DNA of 64,000 nucleotides from Bacteroidales bacterium (GTDB taxonomy: Bacteria; Bacteroidota; Bacteroidia; Bacteroidales; Tenuifilaceae). A program made the position numbers and the translations under genes. The stretch is taken from positions 10,425 through 74,424 of the forward strand of contig JAQUJY010000004.1 of assembly GCA_028680705.1 (NCBI GenBank), written 5' to 3'. Below the pieces are notes generated by a model that was not told the DNA's origin, ran no database searches, and was given only the letters and a program-made list of their open reading frames with translations. Below are positions 32,596 to 43,465 of the stretch, piece by piece. The stretch's first letter is position 1, and each line of letters begins with the position of its first letter.

Positions 32596-34752
32596 ATGAA
32601 AACTTACCAGTCAGATCAAATAAGAAACATTGCCCTACTAGGCAATACCGGTTCAGGAAAAACTATCCTAGCCGAAACCATGATGTTTGAAGGAAAAGTT
32701 ATTGACCGCAAGGGTACTATAGAAGCAAAGAATACTGTATCTGACCACACCGAAATTGAACAGCAGAATGAGCGTTCCATATTCTCTACAGTACTTTACA
32801 CAGAGTTTAACGAAAATAAGTTAAACATCATTGATACTCCTGGTTCCGATGATTTTGTTGGTGCTGTTATTTCCTCTATGCATCCTGTTGATTTAGGCCT
32901 AATGGTTATTAATGCACAACACGGCGTAGAGGTTGGAACGGAAATTTTTGCACGCCATGCCGAAAAACTTGGCAAATCCATGGTTTTTGCCATCAACCAA
33001 CTTGACCATGATAAGGCAAACTTTGATCAAACCATTGAATCGCTTAAGGTAAGTTTTGGTTCAAAAGTAGCTATAGTTCAATACCCAGTAAATGCTGGCC
33101 CAGATTTTAACGCCATTATTGATGTACTTGTAATGAAAATGTACAAGTTTAAGGGTGACACCGGAGAACGCGAGATTCTCGATATCCCTGCAGAGGAAAT
33201 GGATAAAGCTAAGGAACTACAAAACACGCTTATTGAAACTTCTGCTGAGAATGACGAGAAATTAATGGAAAAATTCTTTGATCAAGGCACACTCTCGGAA
33301 GATGAAATGCGAGAAGGAATTAGAGAAGGTTTGCTATTGCGAGGAATGTTCCCCGTTTTTTGTGTTTCGGGCAAACGCAGCATCGGCGTCAAAAGACTAA
33401 TGGAATTCATTATTAATGTATGCCCAAGTCCCGATAAATATCCAGCATCCAAAACTAAAGATGGTAAGGAAATTAGCTGTAGCTCTTCAGAACCCGCCTC
33501 GCTATTCGTATTCAAAACAGCGGTTGAATCTCATATTGGAGAGGTAAACTATTTTAAAGTGATGTCGGGCAAGGTTACTGAAGGGATGGACATGGTGAAC
33601 ACTACCAATGATGGAAAAGAGCGTATATCGCAACTTTTTGTTGTTGCTGGTAAGAAGCGTGAAAAGGTAACTGAACTGATTGCGGGTGATATTGGAGCAG
33701 CAGTGAAACTTAAAAACACTAAAACAAACCACACCCTAAGCGCACCTGGTAAAAACATCGACTTTGAATCACTTGTATTCCCAAATGCAAAATTTAGAAC
33801 TGCAATTAAGGCAAAAAATGAGGCGGACACTGAAAAACTTGGCGAATATCTGAATAGAGCACACCAAGAGGATCCTACTATTAACATTGAATACTCAAAA
33901 GAGCTTAGACAAATTATTTTATCTGGGCAAGGTGAACATCACCTTAATATACTTAGGTGGCAGTTACTTAATCTATACAAAATTGATGTAGATTTCCTTC
34001 CACCACGCATACCTTATCGCGAAACCATTACTAAAATTGCACAAGCTGACTACCGCCATAGGAAACAAAGTGGGGGAGCAGGTCAATTTGGAGAAGTACA
34101 TATGGTGATTGAGCCATACGTGGAAGGTGCACCCGACCCAGTTAAGTTTAAGATTAATGGCCGCGAGATAAATATTAGCGTTAGAGGGAAAGACGAGATA
34201 AAACTTGATTGGGGCGGTAAACTTATTTTCTACAACTGTATTGTTGGCGGATCCATCGATGCCCGGTTTTTACCCGCAATTCTTAAAGGTATAATGGAAA
34301 GAATAGAGCAAGGCCCCCTTACCGGATCCTATGCTCGTGATATCAGAGTATCCGTATACGACGGTAAAATGCACCCCGTTGACTCAAACGAAATCTCTTT
34401 TAAACTTGCAGGGCGCAACGCTTTCCGAACTGCGTTTAAAAATGCAGGGCCAAAAATTATGGAACCGGTTTATGAGGTAGAAGTTCTTGTACCTGCAGAT
34501 AAGATGGGAGATGTTATGAGCGATCTTCAGAATAGAAGGTCTATTATACTTGGGATGGACAGCGTTAAAGGATTTGAAAAAATTAATGCAAGAGTGCCCC
34601 TGGCCGAACTCAACAAGTACTCTACCGCACTATCATCGTTAACTAGCGGAAGGGCAACTTATAGCATGAAGTTTATAGACTACGAACAGGTTCCTGCAGA
34701 TATACAAGAAAAACTACTCAAGGCATACGAAGAGGAATCGGAAGAAGAATAA
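32596..34752 (+). CDS. Elongation factor G paralog (EF-G2-like) with atypical G-domain motifs
   Basis: Full-length EF-G architecture, but GNTGSGKT, NERSIFST, DTPGSDDF and NQLD replace [21 protein letters not shown] and NKMD. Confidence 0.9.
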   Translation: MKTYQSDQIRNIALLGNTGSGKTILAETMMFEGKVIDRKGTIEAKNTVSDHTEIEQQNERSIFSTVLYTEFNENKLNIIDTPGSDDFVGAVISSMHPVDLGLMVINAQHGVEVGTEIFARHAEKLGKSMVFAINQLDHDKANFDQTIESLKVSFGSKVAIVQYPVNAGPDFNAIIDVLVMKMYKFKGDTGEREILDIPAEEMDKAKELQNTLIETSAENDEKLMEKFFDQGTLSEDEMREGIREGLLLRGMFPVFCVSGKRSIGVKRLMEFIINVCPSPDKYPASKTKDGKEISCSSSEPASLFVFKTAVESHIGEVNYFKVMSGKVTEGMDMVNTTNDGKERISQLFVVAGKKREKVTELIAGDIGAAVKLKNTKTNHTLSAPGKNIDFESLVFPNAKFRTAIKAKNEADTEKLGEYLNRAHQEDPTINIEYSKELRQIILSGQGEHHLNILRWQLLNLYKIDVDFLPPRIPYRETITKIAQADYRHRKQSGGAGQFGEVHMVIEPYVEGAPDPVKFKINGREINISVRGKDEIKLDWGGKLIFYNCIVGGSIDARFLPAILKGIMERIEQGPLTGSYARDIRVSVYDGKMHPVDSNEISFKLAGRNAFRTAFKNAGPKIMEPVYEVEVLVPADKMGDVMSDLQNRRSIILGMDSVKGFEKINARVPLAELNKYSTALSSLTSGRATYSMKFIDYEQVPADIQEKLLKAYEEESEEE

Positions 34753-34772
34753 ATATTATTCAAACAGAGATA

Positions 34773-34803
34773 AAAAAACTCCTGCTGATGTAGGAGTTTT
34801 TTA
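34773..34803 (+). terminator. Rho-independent terminator after the EF-G paralog
   Basis: AAAAAACTCCT...AGGAGTTTTTT. Confidence 0.85.
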
Positions 34804-34920
34804 TTTCGATAAATCGAAACACACTCTTTGTGAAGAAATTAAATAGATATAGAACAGAAAAGCCATAAAAACACTGAAACATCTAACTATTTGTTTTATA
34901 TTTAAAAGAAAAAAATCATC

Positions 34921-35613
34921 ATGGAAAACCTCTTTTTACACTACATGCACGAAAGGGTGCGCCGCGAAGAAGAGCAAACCGTGCTAGACCCTGGACCGGT
35001 TATCACTATATCAAGGGATTATGGTTGTTACGGAAACGAAGTGGCCGACCTCTTAACCAAAAAAATTAATGCAATACAAGCAGCTAAAAAGAAACCTAAA
35101 TGGGTGCTTATAAGCCACCAAGTGCTCCACGATGCTGCCGAATCGCTAAAAGCAAAACCAGATGAAATAGTGCACATCTTTGGTGCCAAAGAAAAATCAG
35201 TTTTTCGCGATTTAGTATCAATCTTCACAAAAGACAAATACCTAAGTGACATACAGATAAAACGTACAATAGCCCAAATAGTCCGTTCCTACTCAGTTCA
35301 AGGGAATACTGTTATAGTTGGTAGGGCAGGTTGTGTTTTAGCAAAACACATTAAGCGATCGGTACATGTTAAACTCATGGCACCAATCGACTGGCGTGCG
35401 GAAACCATTAAGAAAAGGTTTGACATTTCAATCTCCGATGCAATGGAAAAAGTTAAAGAAACCGATAAGCGTCGTGAGACATTTATGGAATTCTTTAGGG
35501 GAAATAAACCTGATAGCGAACTCTTTGATTTACTCCTAAACAGGTCAACCGTTGATACTGAGGATATAGTTGACCTAATCCTAAAACTAGCTAAGGTTAG
35601 GGATGTAATATAA
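34921..35613 (+). CDS. Cytidylate kinase-like family protein
   Basis: PVITISRDYGCYGNEVADLL...VIVGRAGCVLA...KRFDISISDAMEKVKETDKRRETF. Confidence 0.8.
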   Translation: MENLFLHYMHERVRREEEQTVLDPGPVITISRDYGCYGNEVADLLTKKINAIQAAKKKPKWVLISHQVLHDAAESLKAKPDEIVHIFGAKEKSVFRDLVSIFTKDKYLSDIQIKRTIAQIVRSYSVQGNTVIVGRAGCVLAKHIKRSVHVKLMAPIDWRAETIKKRFDISISDAMEKVKETDKRRETFMEFFRGNKPDSELFDLLLNRSTVDTEDIVDLILKLAKVRDVI

Positions 35614-35705
35614 CCGAATTTACCCTATATTCGCACCCCGAATGAAACATTTGCACTACAGTAAGTGTTGTGTAAATTCTATACTAATATTATAAATACT
35701 AAAGC

Positions 35706-36164
35706 ATGAAGATAGCAGAAATTCATACGCCTAAAGGCGTAATGAAGGTTAAGTTTTACGAAAATGATGCACCTAAGACTGTTGCAAATTTCATTAAACT
35801 TGCCGATGAAGGATTTTACAATGGACTAGCCTTTCATAGAGTTATTCCAAATTTTGTAATCCAAGGTGGATGTCCTCTTTCAAAAGACATGAACGACAGC
35901 AGGGTTGGTACAGGCGGCCCAGGTTACTCTATTGATTGTGAACTTAACGGCGACAACCAATACCACGACAAGGGCGTTCTTTCTATGGCTCATGCAGGAA
36001 AAAACACGGGTGGATCACAGTTCTTTGTCTGCCACAGCCGAGATAATACAAGCCATTTAGACGGAGTTCACACTTGTTTTGGGAAGGTTTACGAAGGGGT
36101 TGAAGTGATTGACGAAATAAAACAAGGTGATGCTATTGAGAAAATAGTTATCGTTAATGAGTAG
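35706..36164 (+). CDS. Cyclophilin-type peptidylprolyl isomerase
   Basis: [21 protein letters not shown]...[22 protein letters not shown]...[11 protein letters not shown]. Confidence 0.95.
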   Translation: MKIAEIHTPKGVMKVKFYENDAPKTVANFIKLADEGFYNGLAFHRVIPNFVIQGGCPLSKDMNDSRVGTGGPGYSIDCELNGDNQYHDKGVLSMAHAGKNTGGSQFFVCHSRDNTSHLDGVHTCFGKVYEGVEVIDEIKQGDAIEKIVIVNE

Positions 36165-36187
36165 CTATAGATAAAGAAGCAATAACT

Positions 36188-36226
36188 AAAAAAGGGAGAG
36201 CTTAAAACTAAGCTCTCCCTTTTTTT
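36188..36226. terminator. Bidirectional terminator between convergent ppi and AMP-ligase genes
   Basis: AAAAAAGGGAGAGCTTA-AAAC-TAAGCTCTCCCTTTTTT, near-perfect stem. Confidence 0.9.
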
Positions 36227-36253
36227 AAAACAAAATTTTAACATAATAAACCA

Positions 36254-37900
36254 TTAACTATACAGATAGCGCTTAATGCTTCGCTTAGGAGTTTTGATAA
36301 AGTCTTCGGCTTGAATTACTACCTGTGAAATATTCATATAAGCGGGCAGCTGATCGTTTGCCTCTTTTTTATACTCGTCAAATAGTTTTTGTAGAGTCTC
36401 TTTATCAACCTTATTTTGCTGTACATATTCCTGATCGGGATATATAAGGGCTACCAGCTTATCATCTCGCTGAACAACCACGGTTTCGGCTACTCCAAAC
36501 CTGTTATTTAGTACCGATTCAATCTCCTCGGGATAAATATTCACACCACTTGAACCAAGCAGCATACTCTTTATTCTGCCCTTAATAAAAATGTTTCCTT
36601 TTTTATCAATCAGGCCCAAATCGCCTGTATGTAGCCATCCTTCATCATCCAAAACTTCTTTGGTTGCCTCCTCGTTCTTGTAGTAACCATACATTACGTT
36701 ATCACCCTTAACCATAATCTCACCAGCAATTCGCTCAGGATTAGGTGAATCAATTTTTATCTCAAGCGTATCAACAACTCTACCCGAAGCCCCTATGGGC
36801 GTTTCTTTCCAATTAACGTAACTAATTAGCGGGCCACACTCCGTCATCCCATAACCCACCGTAAACGGAAACTTCATCTTTGCGAAGAAAATTTCGGTCT
36901 CCTGATTAAATGCTGCACCACCCAGCACTAGTTCCCTAAAATTCCCTCCAAAAGCGGTCTCAAGTTTCACCCTAATCTTCTTAAGGATTATACTATTAAT
37001 AACAGGTATCTTAAGTAAGATTTTCATGGAACGTTTTGATACAATGGGCAGCACTTGCTTCTTATAAATTTTTTCAATTACAAGTGGAACCGATAGTATT
37101 AACGAAGGTCTAACCTCGCCAAATGCTTGCAATACTATTTGTGGCGAAGGTGTTTTAGTTAGTATGGTAATATGACACCCTAGAGTAAAGGGGAATAGAA
37201 ATTCAAAAGCACATCCAAAGGTATGCGCAAGCGGAAGAAACGACACAATCCTATCACCGGGATTCAATGGCATATTTTCTTGTGCATAACGTATGTTAGC
37301 AGCAAGGCTATTATGAGGAATCATAACCCCTTTTGCAAATCCAGTTGTTCCCGACGTATAACTTATTACGGCTAACTTCTCATTTGAAATTTGAGGAAGT
37401 TTGAAGTCTTCGGGGCTAGAACCAACTGAATCAATTACCTTTTCGATTCCTGACTTCTCAAACGCTTCAACTAAAATAGATGAGCGCTGCGCTTGTAATG
37501 TAAACCCATTAATTTTTAACGAGCCTATAATCTGGGGCATCTTTTCAAACTCCATTGTTTCAAAGAGCTGTTGCTCGGCAAAAAGCAGCATAGAGTCTGA
37601 ATGGTTTACAATCTCGTGAATGTCACCAGGTTTAAAATCGGGAAGAATTGGCACAATTACTGCTCCATATGATACTACCGATAGGTATATTATCCCCCAT
37701 CGTGCAGAGTTTTTGCCCACAAGGGCAATTTTATCGCCCTCCTTTACGCCTGCCAACTTGTAAAAATTATGAAGCCTACTGATGTAGTACGCAACCTCAG
37801 CATAGGTAAAGGTGTCGCCCTTATAATCGGATAGGGCCTTAAAATTCCAGTTTTTCCGGATACTATCCTCGAAATACTGGGATACAGTTTCTTTAAGCAT
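36254..37900 (-). CDS. AMP-binding protein / long-chain fatty acid-CoA ligase family
   Basis: ISYTSGTTGFAKGVMIPHNSL, VGYGMTECGPLIS, GWLHTGDLG. Start trimmed to MLKETVSQYF. Confidence 0.88.
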   Translation of the reverse strand: MLKETVSQYFEDSIRKNWNFKALSDYKGDTFTYAEVAYYISRLHNFYKLAGVKEGDKIALVGKNSARWGIIYLSVVSYGAVIVPILPDFKPGDIHEIVNHSDSMLLFAEQQLFETMEFEKMPQIIGSLKINGFTLQAQRSSILVEAFEKSGIEKVIDSVGSSPEDFKLPQISNEKLAVISYTSGTTGFAKGVMIPHNSLAANIRYAQENMPLNPGDRIVSFLPLAHTFGCAFEFLFPFTLGCHITILTKTPSPQIVLQAFGEVRPSLILSVPLVIEKIYKKQVLPIVSKRSMKILLKIPVINSIILKKIRVKLETAFGGNFRELVLGGAAFNQETEIFFAKMKFPFTVGYGMTECGPLISYVNWKETPIGASGRVVDTLEIKIDSPNPERIAGEIMVKGDNVMYGYYKNEEATKEVLDDEGWLHTGDLGLIDKKGNIFIKGRIKSMLLGSSGVNIYPEEIESVLNNRFGVAETVVVQRDDKLVALIYPDQEYVQQNKVDKETLQKLFDEYKKEANDQLPAYMNISQVVIQAEDFIKTPKRSIKRYLYS

Positions 37901-38091
37901 ATTGTTTTTGTTTTTGTCCCACTCAAAAGTACAAAACATTTTAGAGGATTATGCTTTGTATCAGACCAAACAAATTTGAGACAGCAATGTTCTCTTGACT
38001 ATCTGAGAGTTACAGAAGAATTAGTTTTTGATAAAAAGAGGATAATAACCAAGAAAAAACAAAATGGAGCAGACTATGATAAAAATAAATA

Positions 38092-39522
38092 CTATCGGTA
38101 AAGATGTAGAAATCCCTTATATACCCCACCTTTATACCTACGGCCGTCCCAACCAATAGCCTCAATAACATAGAAGTAGACACCTTCATCTACATCCTTT
38201 CCATCCCCATTAATCTTTCCGTTCCATCCCTCCCACTCTTTTGGGTTACCCGAGAACTTGTAAACCTTATTTCCCCAGCGGGATAAGATTGTAATCTGGA
38301 AGGACTTAATTGATTTTACGTTAGTTTCAATTTCTTTTATGGTAAAGAAATCATTCATACCGTCGTTGTTGGGAGTAAAAACATTGGGTATTGATTCTGG
38401 TTTGATAAATGATGTATCAACCTCAACGGCTAGCAATATGGTATCCATACAAACCGCATGGCTAGTAGTTTTTTTAGACACATGCTCAACTCCAAATAAA
38501 CCCGGCACCATGTATTCTTTTGGAGGAAACGACTCTATCCGCTCATCAAAAATCGATTTATCACGCCATACAATACTATCGGCTCCTTTTTTAAACAGAA
38601 GTTCATCGTTGATGATATTCCAGAAAAGCGAATCGGCATTCTCGGCAGTGCTTTCAAGTTTCATTTCAAGCAGGGCTTCTCCATTGGGTTCTGGCTCATT
38701 CTGCATATCCCAAACGGGCAAATTATCGATGCTTGTATTGAAGTAGATGTCGAGCCCTACCTTTGTGGCAATAGCAGGAATTGTGTCTGATTCAACTACC
38801 ATATCGCCCCTACCAAACGGATTGGTTACCGTTAAGCGGTAAGCAGCATCGAACAGGGGACCATGTTTTTTACCGTTATGCTCATTTTCAAACTCAATAT
38901 CAATGTAAGGAATACCTACAGCCGTTGGAGTAACCTCTACCGATGGATTAAGCGATTCGAAAACATGGTTGCTGAAATAATTTTTGTTTGGTAGGGCTAC
39001 CTTTTCATGATGGGAATCACTGGACAAATCAAAATAGGTAAACTTTGAGTTAATATCGTAAGAGTTTGGTGATGTTGAAAGGAAAAGTTCAAGTGCTTGA
39101 CAAGTGTTACTACTAAGGGTAAGCGAGCTTAGCTTAACATCGTCAACCATTACCCAGACAACATAAAACTCTGTACTGTCATCAGCCGTTCTATTAATCT
39201 CAACCTTGTACCCACCTGGTTCAATATTGAGAAGCAATGAGTCAGCTTGCCCAGTTATTAATTGAAACCTATCGCTAGTAGGGTTAACATTACTATCGTA
39301 TTTATACCATTGATACGTTGATGCCGATGAATCTGAGAACTGCGCTCTTAACCATGGGTCATTATCAACAAAAAAAACATAGATTAAATCTTGAGTGCCG
39401 GTTGAATACTCCGTAAGCCCTGCCCAATCGCTATCTGGTGCATAAACCTGCGAAAATGCATCACCACTCCATAGGGATACAATCAACAATACAATCAAAC
39501 TAGTTACTAGACTTTTAGGCAT
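38092..39522 (-). CDS. Secreted protein with T9SS type-B (gliding motility-associated) C-terminal sorting domain
   Basis: Signal peptide; C-term NVFTPNNDGMNDFFTIKEI...ILSRWGNKVYKF...WNGKINGDGKDVDEGVYFYVIEA. Confidence 0.85.
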   Translation of the reverse strand: MPKSLVTSLIVLLIVSLWSGDAFSQVYAPDSDWAGLTEYSTGTQDLIYVFFVDNDPWLRAQFSDSSASTYQWYKYDSNVNPTSDRFQLITGQADSLLLNIEPGGYKVEINRTADDSTEFYVVWVMVDDVKLSSLTLSSNTCQALELFLSTSPNSYDINSKFTYFDLSSDSHHEKVALPNKNYFSNHVFESLNPSVEVTPTAVGIPYIDIEFENEHNGKKHGPLFDAAYRLTVTNPFGRGDMVVESDTIPAIATKVGLDIYFNTSIDNLPVWDMQNEPEPNGEALLEMKLESTAENADSLFWNIINDELLFKKGADSIVWRDKSIFDERIESFPPKEYMVPGLFGVEHVSKKTTSHAVCMDTILLAVEVDTSFIKPESIPNVFTPNNDGMNDFFTIKEIETNVKSIKSFQITILSRWGNKVYKFSGNPKEWEGWNGKINGDGKDVDEGVYFYVIEAIGWDGRRYKGGVYKGFLHLYR

Positions 39523-39790
39523 TGAAATATCTGTTTTAAAACGGACTACAATAATAGCTCTTTTTAGGCAGACCCCCGATTAAACCGAATAAAAAAATAA
39601 CGCAATAAGCGCTGTAAAATTGTATAGTATTGATAATGGCAAAGCCAACATACACAGGCCAATATTTTTTTACACCATAAAAACATGGCTAATCTATCTA
39701 ATTTCAGGTTTTGTCAAAGGGTGGCATCTATTTTGATTAAGGAATAACGTTTAATTATAAACTTTCTGTTTTATTGTCTATTTTTACTGT

Positions 39791-39798
39791 TACTTTTG
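39791..39798 (+). promoter_or_regulatory. -7 element TActTTTG for the tlpA-like gene
   Basis: TACTTTTG 31 nt before ATG 39830. Confidence 0.45.
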
Positions 39799-39829
39799 AG
39801 CATCTAGCTTCTATACCAAAATCATCAGC

Positions 39830-40351
39830 ATGAAAAAAAGTATTTACCTTTTCATTATAGGCACTTTATTAGGGTTAACACTAACTGCACAAACACCAGA
39901 AATTGGCCAATTGGCTCCAGAAATTGCCCTAGAAACACCGGATGGCGATACCATAAAACTCTCCGACTTACGAGGGAAAGTGGTACTCATCGATTTTTGG
40001 GCATCGTGGTGCGCACCTTGCCGAAGAGAAAACCCTAACCTGGTTGAAACATACCAACGCTTTAAGGATACAGAGTTTAAGAATGGCGACGGTTTTGTTA
40101 TACTTAGCGTTTCGCTAGATTTTAAGCGCGAACAATGGATAAAAACTATTGAAGATGACAAGTTAGACTGGCCATACAATATTAGCGATTTAAAAGGTTG
40201 GAAAAGCGCAGCCGCCAAGGAGTATGGCATTAGAATGATTCCTGCCAGTTTTTTAGTTAATGGTGATGGGATAATAATTGAAGAGAACCTAAGGGGCGAC
40301 AGACTTGAATCGGCCCTAAAAAAGCATAGGGTTTGGAAACTTTGGCGCTGA
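39830..40351 (+). CDS. TlpA family thiol-disulfide oxidoreductase
   Basis: Signal peptide; VVLIDFWASWCAPCRRENPNL; IPASFLVNGDG. Confidence 0.92.
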   Translation: MKKSIYLFIIGTLLGLTLTAQTPEIGQLAPEIALETPDGDTIKLSDLRGKVVLIDFWASWCAPCRRENPNLVETYQRFKDTEFKNGDGFVILSVSLDFKREQWIKTIEDDKLDWPYNISDLKGWKSAAAKEYGIRMIPASFLVNGDGIIIEENLRGDRLESALKKHRVWKLWR

Positions 40352-40414
40352 ATAGCAAGGCAGTTGCAATAATGCCTTGTTTTTAAAACTATATCCATAA
40401 AAATAAAGTATACC

Positions 40415-43400
40415 ATGAAGGTCGTAAAGGTTTTGCGGAAAACGCTAAAAATTTTTCTAATCGCTTTGGCAAGCCTAGTGCTTCTTATCATCATCCTACT
40501 TACCATTGCCAAGTTAAGTGAGAATCGGATTTCGCGCTTGGTGCTTAACGAGGTTAGCGAGATGATAGATGCACCCGTTACGGTTGATAACGTTTCGCTT
40601 TTACTCCTACGCAAATTCCCCTATGCAACCGTAGAGTTTCATGGTTTTAAAATGGGGGTAAACAAGAGCGGAACTATTAACTCCCTAAATATTTTTGAAA
40701 ACGATACCCTAATTAGCATCAGAGAACTATTCGTTTCCATTAAATCGAAACCATTGCTAAAAAGCAAGATTGAGATTGAAAAAATTGAGATAGAGGGCTT
40801 TACTTTTAACTACAATGTCGATTCGACCGGAGTGAGTAATATCGATTTCCTTTTAGCAACAGATACAACCCAAATTGACGATGAGGATACATCAGCAACA
40901 GTGCTTGATATTCTTTTAAGCAATCTCACTGTACGTGACGTTACAGTTAACTATAACGATGAACAGCTTAAGGCTAAGGCCAAACTACATATTCCCGAAA
41001 TGGACATAACTGGTCGAGTGCTCAACGAATATTATGCCGGGAGCATTAAGGGAAAAGCACTGGCAACAAACATCAGCTTTGACGATACAAACGTTTACCT
41101 AATGGACAAAATATCCATTGATTTCTCATTAGCTTACGACGACGGAAAGGTAGATGTCGAATCGGTGTATCTGCAAACCGACGGGGCAACCCTTACCGCC
41201 AAGGGAGAAGCAATACTTGCCGACTCAATTTTTGTTGACATGACCCTTGCGCTATCAGAGGTTAACCTAAAAGAGCTAAGTAAGTACGCAACCAACGAAA
41301 TGCTTAACGAATTTGGCCTGGTTAGCATCGATGGGCAAATGCAGCTTGATGCAAAAATCACCGGCTACGTTTATGATACTTTGGTGATGCCTCAGGTACA
41401 GGCCAGCATGTCGCTCAAAAGAGGCACGATAAAAACCACTGACTACCCTGAAATTAAGCATATATCATTTAATGGAAACATAAATGCACTTGATCCCAAT
41501 AATTTCGCAACTATTTCAGCTCAGTTTAATGATTTTAGAGTAGCTACCAACAAAAGCCACATCGATTTATCGTTTACAGCATCAAATCTCGATAAACCAA
41601 CCTACAACGTAAAAACGAGCGGACACGTTAACTTTGATGAGTTTAGTAGCCTAATTCCCGACAGCACAGTTGAGTACCTTACAGGTAGCATGGCATTTAA
41701 CCTGTCAACTAGCGGAACACTTCCCGATAACCTTGGCATGGAAAACGCTGACTACTTTCTTGAGCGCACCAGGCTTGAGGTTAAAGTTAGCAACCTTTCA
41801 ACAGCGCTCGACTCAATTGATGAGGTTAAAAATTTAAACTTCAACTTTGCCTATCTTCCCAGTAAACAAATTAGCATAAGCAACCTTTCGCTTGAAGCGC
41901 CAGGATATGGTGTTGCACTGCAAAACTCATCGCTATCGGGTAAAATTCTTGGTTTTGTTCGCGATATGGATAACATGGGCGTTGATCTTGACTCATATTT
42001 CATCCAAATGGGAAACAATACCATCGAAGGAAAGACCTACGTTAAAGGACTGGAAAACGTAACATTTAAAACCGACACAAAGGCAAACATCGATTTTGAT
42101 GAACTTCGACCCTTTATTCCTGACTCACTAGTAGAAAACATTTCAGGAAAAGCAATGGTTAGCCTCAAATCGTACGGAAAAGTTCATCTCGATTCCATTG
42201 AAGATAAAATAATGCACATTGCCTTTGAGCAAAGTTCTATAAGCGCACAAATGAGAGACTTTAGCTTTGAAATGTTCGACGATACGCTTGTGAAGGTCAA
42301 TAACCTATCGCTCGATTTTGCCATGGCCAATGACACCATGCGCATCGACAACCTATACGGGAATGCTCATGGAATTGAATTTTGGATGGATTCCACCGAA
42401 ATTTGGAATGTTTACAAAGCATTTTTGCTTGAGCAAAAGGACCTTAAAGTTATTGTTAACACCCATATCCGTGCAAGCGATATCGACTACGCCCAATTTG
42501 CCCCACTGCTCGAAACCGACTCAACCCAGGTAAGTATTCCTGAAGAAGAACCAATGTACATTCCGCAGTACATTGCCCGAGGCACCTTAAGCGCGAATAG
42601 CGTAAAGTATGATAATATGGTACTAAGCGATATCTCGGCTAAGTTTAGGGTTGATGACAGCCTATACATTGCCGATGATATCAAATTTAATGCTTTTGGT
42701 GGCAATATGGTAACCTCTGTTCTTTATGATATGCGCTATGCTGGTAAAGAAAAGGTAGAGTTCAAGAACACCATCAACGGAATGGATATACGCCAACTTC
42801 TTATAGATGCCAACGATTTTGGACAAACCTATTTTACGCATGAAAACATTGAAGGCATACTAACAAGTTCTGTTAACGGGCGTTTATTCGTAACTGGCGA
42901 CTCTATTCATTATGATAAAATAACTATGCTGGGGAACTTTAAGCTTGAAAATGGAGGTATTTACGAGTTCGAACCCGCAATGGAACTCTCTAAGTTCACC
43001 AACCTTCGCGAGCTCGATAGAATTGTCTTTAGAACCATGGTAAGCAGTATTTTTATTTACGACAATAAAGTATTCTTCCCAAAAACCGACATTGTGAGTA
43101 GCGCCATCGACATGGCTGCTTATGGAATGCAAAGTTTTGGCAAAGATTATGAGTACCACCTCAACGTCCATTTGAGCGATGTATTGCTAGGTAAATCTCA
43201 AAAACTGCTTAAAAAGCAGGGCATGGAAAGCGATATTTTTGAGGGCGAGGATAAGTCGAAAAGATCTGGATTATTCCTTGTATCGTACGACAAAGAAGGG
43301 GAAACAAAGAATGGTTTCGACACCAAATCGTTGCAAAGATATATGAAAACGGTAATTAGGGTACACGAGAGAGGGCTTAACCTAATATTTAACCCTTTAC

Positions 43401-43450
43401 TGCAGAACTATAGTACAGATATTGACAGGAAAGAGGGAAAAAGGGATTGA
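40415..43450 (+). CDS. AsmA family / AsmA-like C-terminal region protein
   Basis: N-terminal TM, VLNEVSEMIDAPVTVDNVSLLLLRKFPYATVEFHGF, long beta-rich repeats. Confidence 0.8.
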   Translation: MKVVKVLRKTLKIFLIALASLVLLIIILLTIAKLSENRISRLVLNEVSEMIDAPVTVDNVSLLLLRKFPYATVEFHGFKMGVNKSGTINSLNIFENDTLISIRELFVSIKSKPLLKSKIEIEKIEIEGFTFNYNVDSTGVSNIDFLLATDTTQIDDEDTSATVLDILLSNLTVRDVTVNYNDEQLKAKAKLHIPEMDITGRVLNEYYAGSIKGKALATNISFDDTNVYLMDKISIDFSLAYDDGKVDVESVYLQTDGATLTAKGEAILADSIFVDMTLALSEVNLKELSKYATNEMLNEFGLVSIDGQMQLDAKITGYVYDTLVMPQVQASMSLKRGTIKTTDYPEIKHISFNGNINALDPNNFATISAQFNDFRVATNKSHIDLSFTASNLDKPTYNVKTSGHVNFDEFSSLIPDSTVEYLTGSMAFNLSTSGTLPDNLGMENADYFLERTRLEVKVSNLSTALDSIDEVKNLNFNFAYLPSKQISISNLSLEAPGYGVALQNSSLSGKILGFVRDMDNMGVDLDSYFIQMGNNTIEGKTYVKGLENVTFKTDTKANIDFDELRPFIPDSLVENISGKAMVSLKSYGKVHLDSIEDKIMHIAFEQSSISAQMRDFSFEMFDDTLVKVNNLSLDFAMANDTMRIDNLYGNAHGIEFWMDSTEIWNVYKAFLLEQKDLKVIVNTHIRASDIDYAQFAPLLETDSTQVSIPEEEPMYIPQYIARGTLSANSVKYDNMVLSDISAKFRVDDSLYIADDIKFNAFGGNMVTSVLYDMRYAGKEKVEFKNTINGMDIRQLLIDANDFGQTYFTHENIEGILTSSVNGRLFVTGDSIHYDKITMLGNFKLENGGIYEFEPAMELSKFTNLRELDRIVFRTMVSSIFIYDNKVFFPKTDIVSSAIDMAAYGMQSFGKDYEYHLNVHLSDVLLGKSQKLLKKQGMESDIFEGEDKSKRSGLFLVSYDKEGETKNGFDTKSLQRYMKTVIRVHERGLNLIFNPLLQNYSTDIDRKEGKRD

Positions 43451-43465
43451 GATTAAAACACTGCC

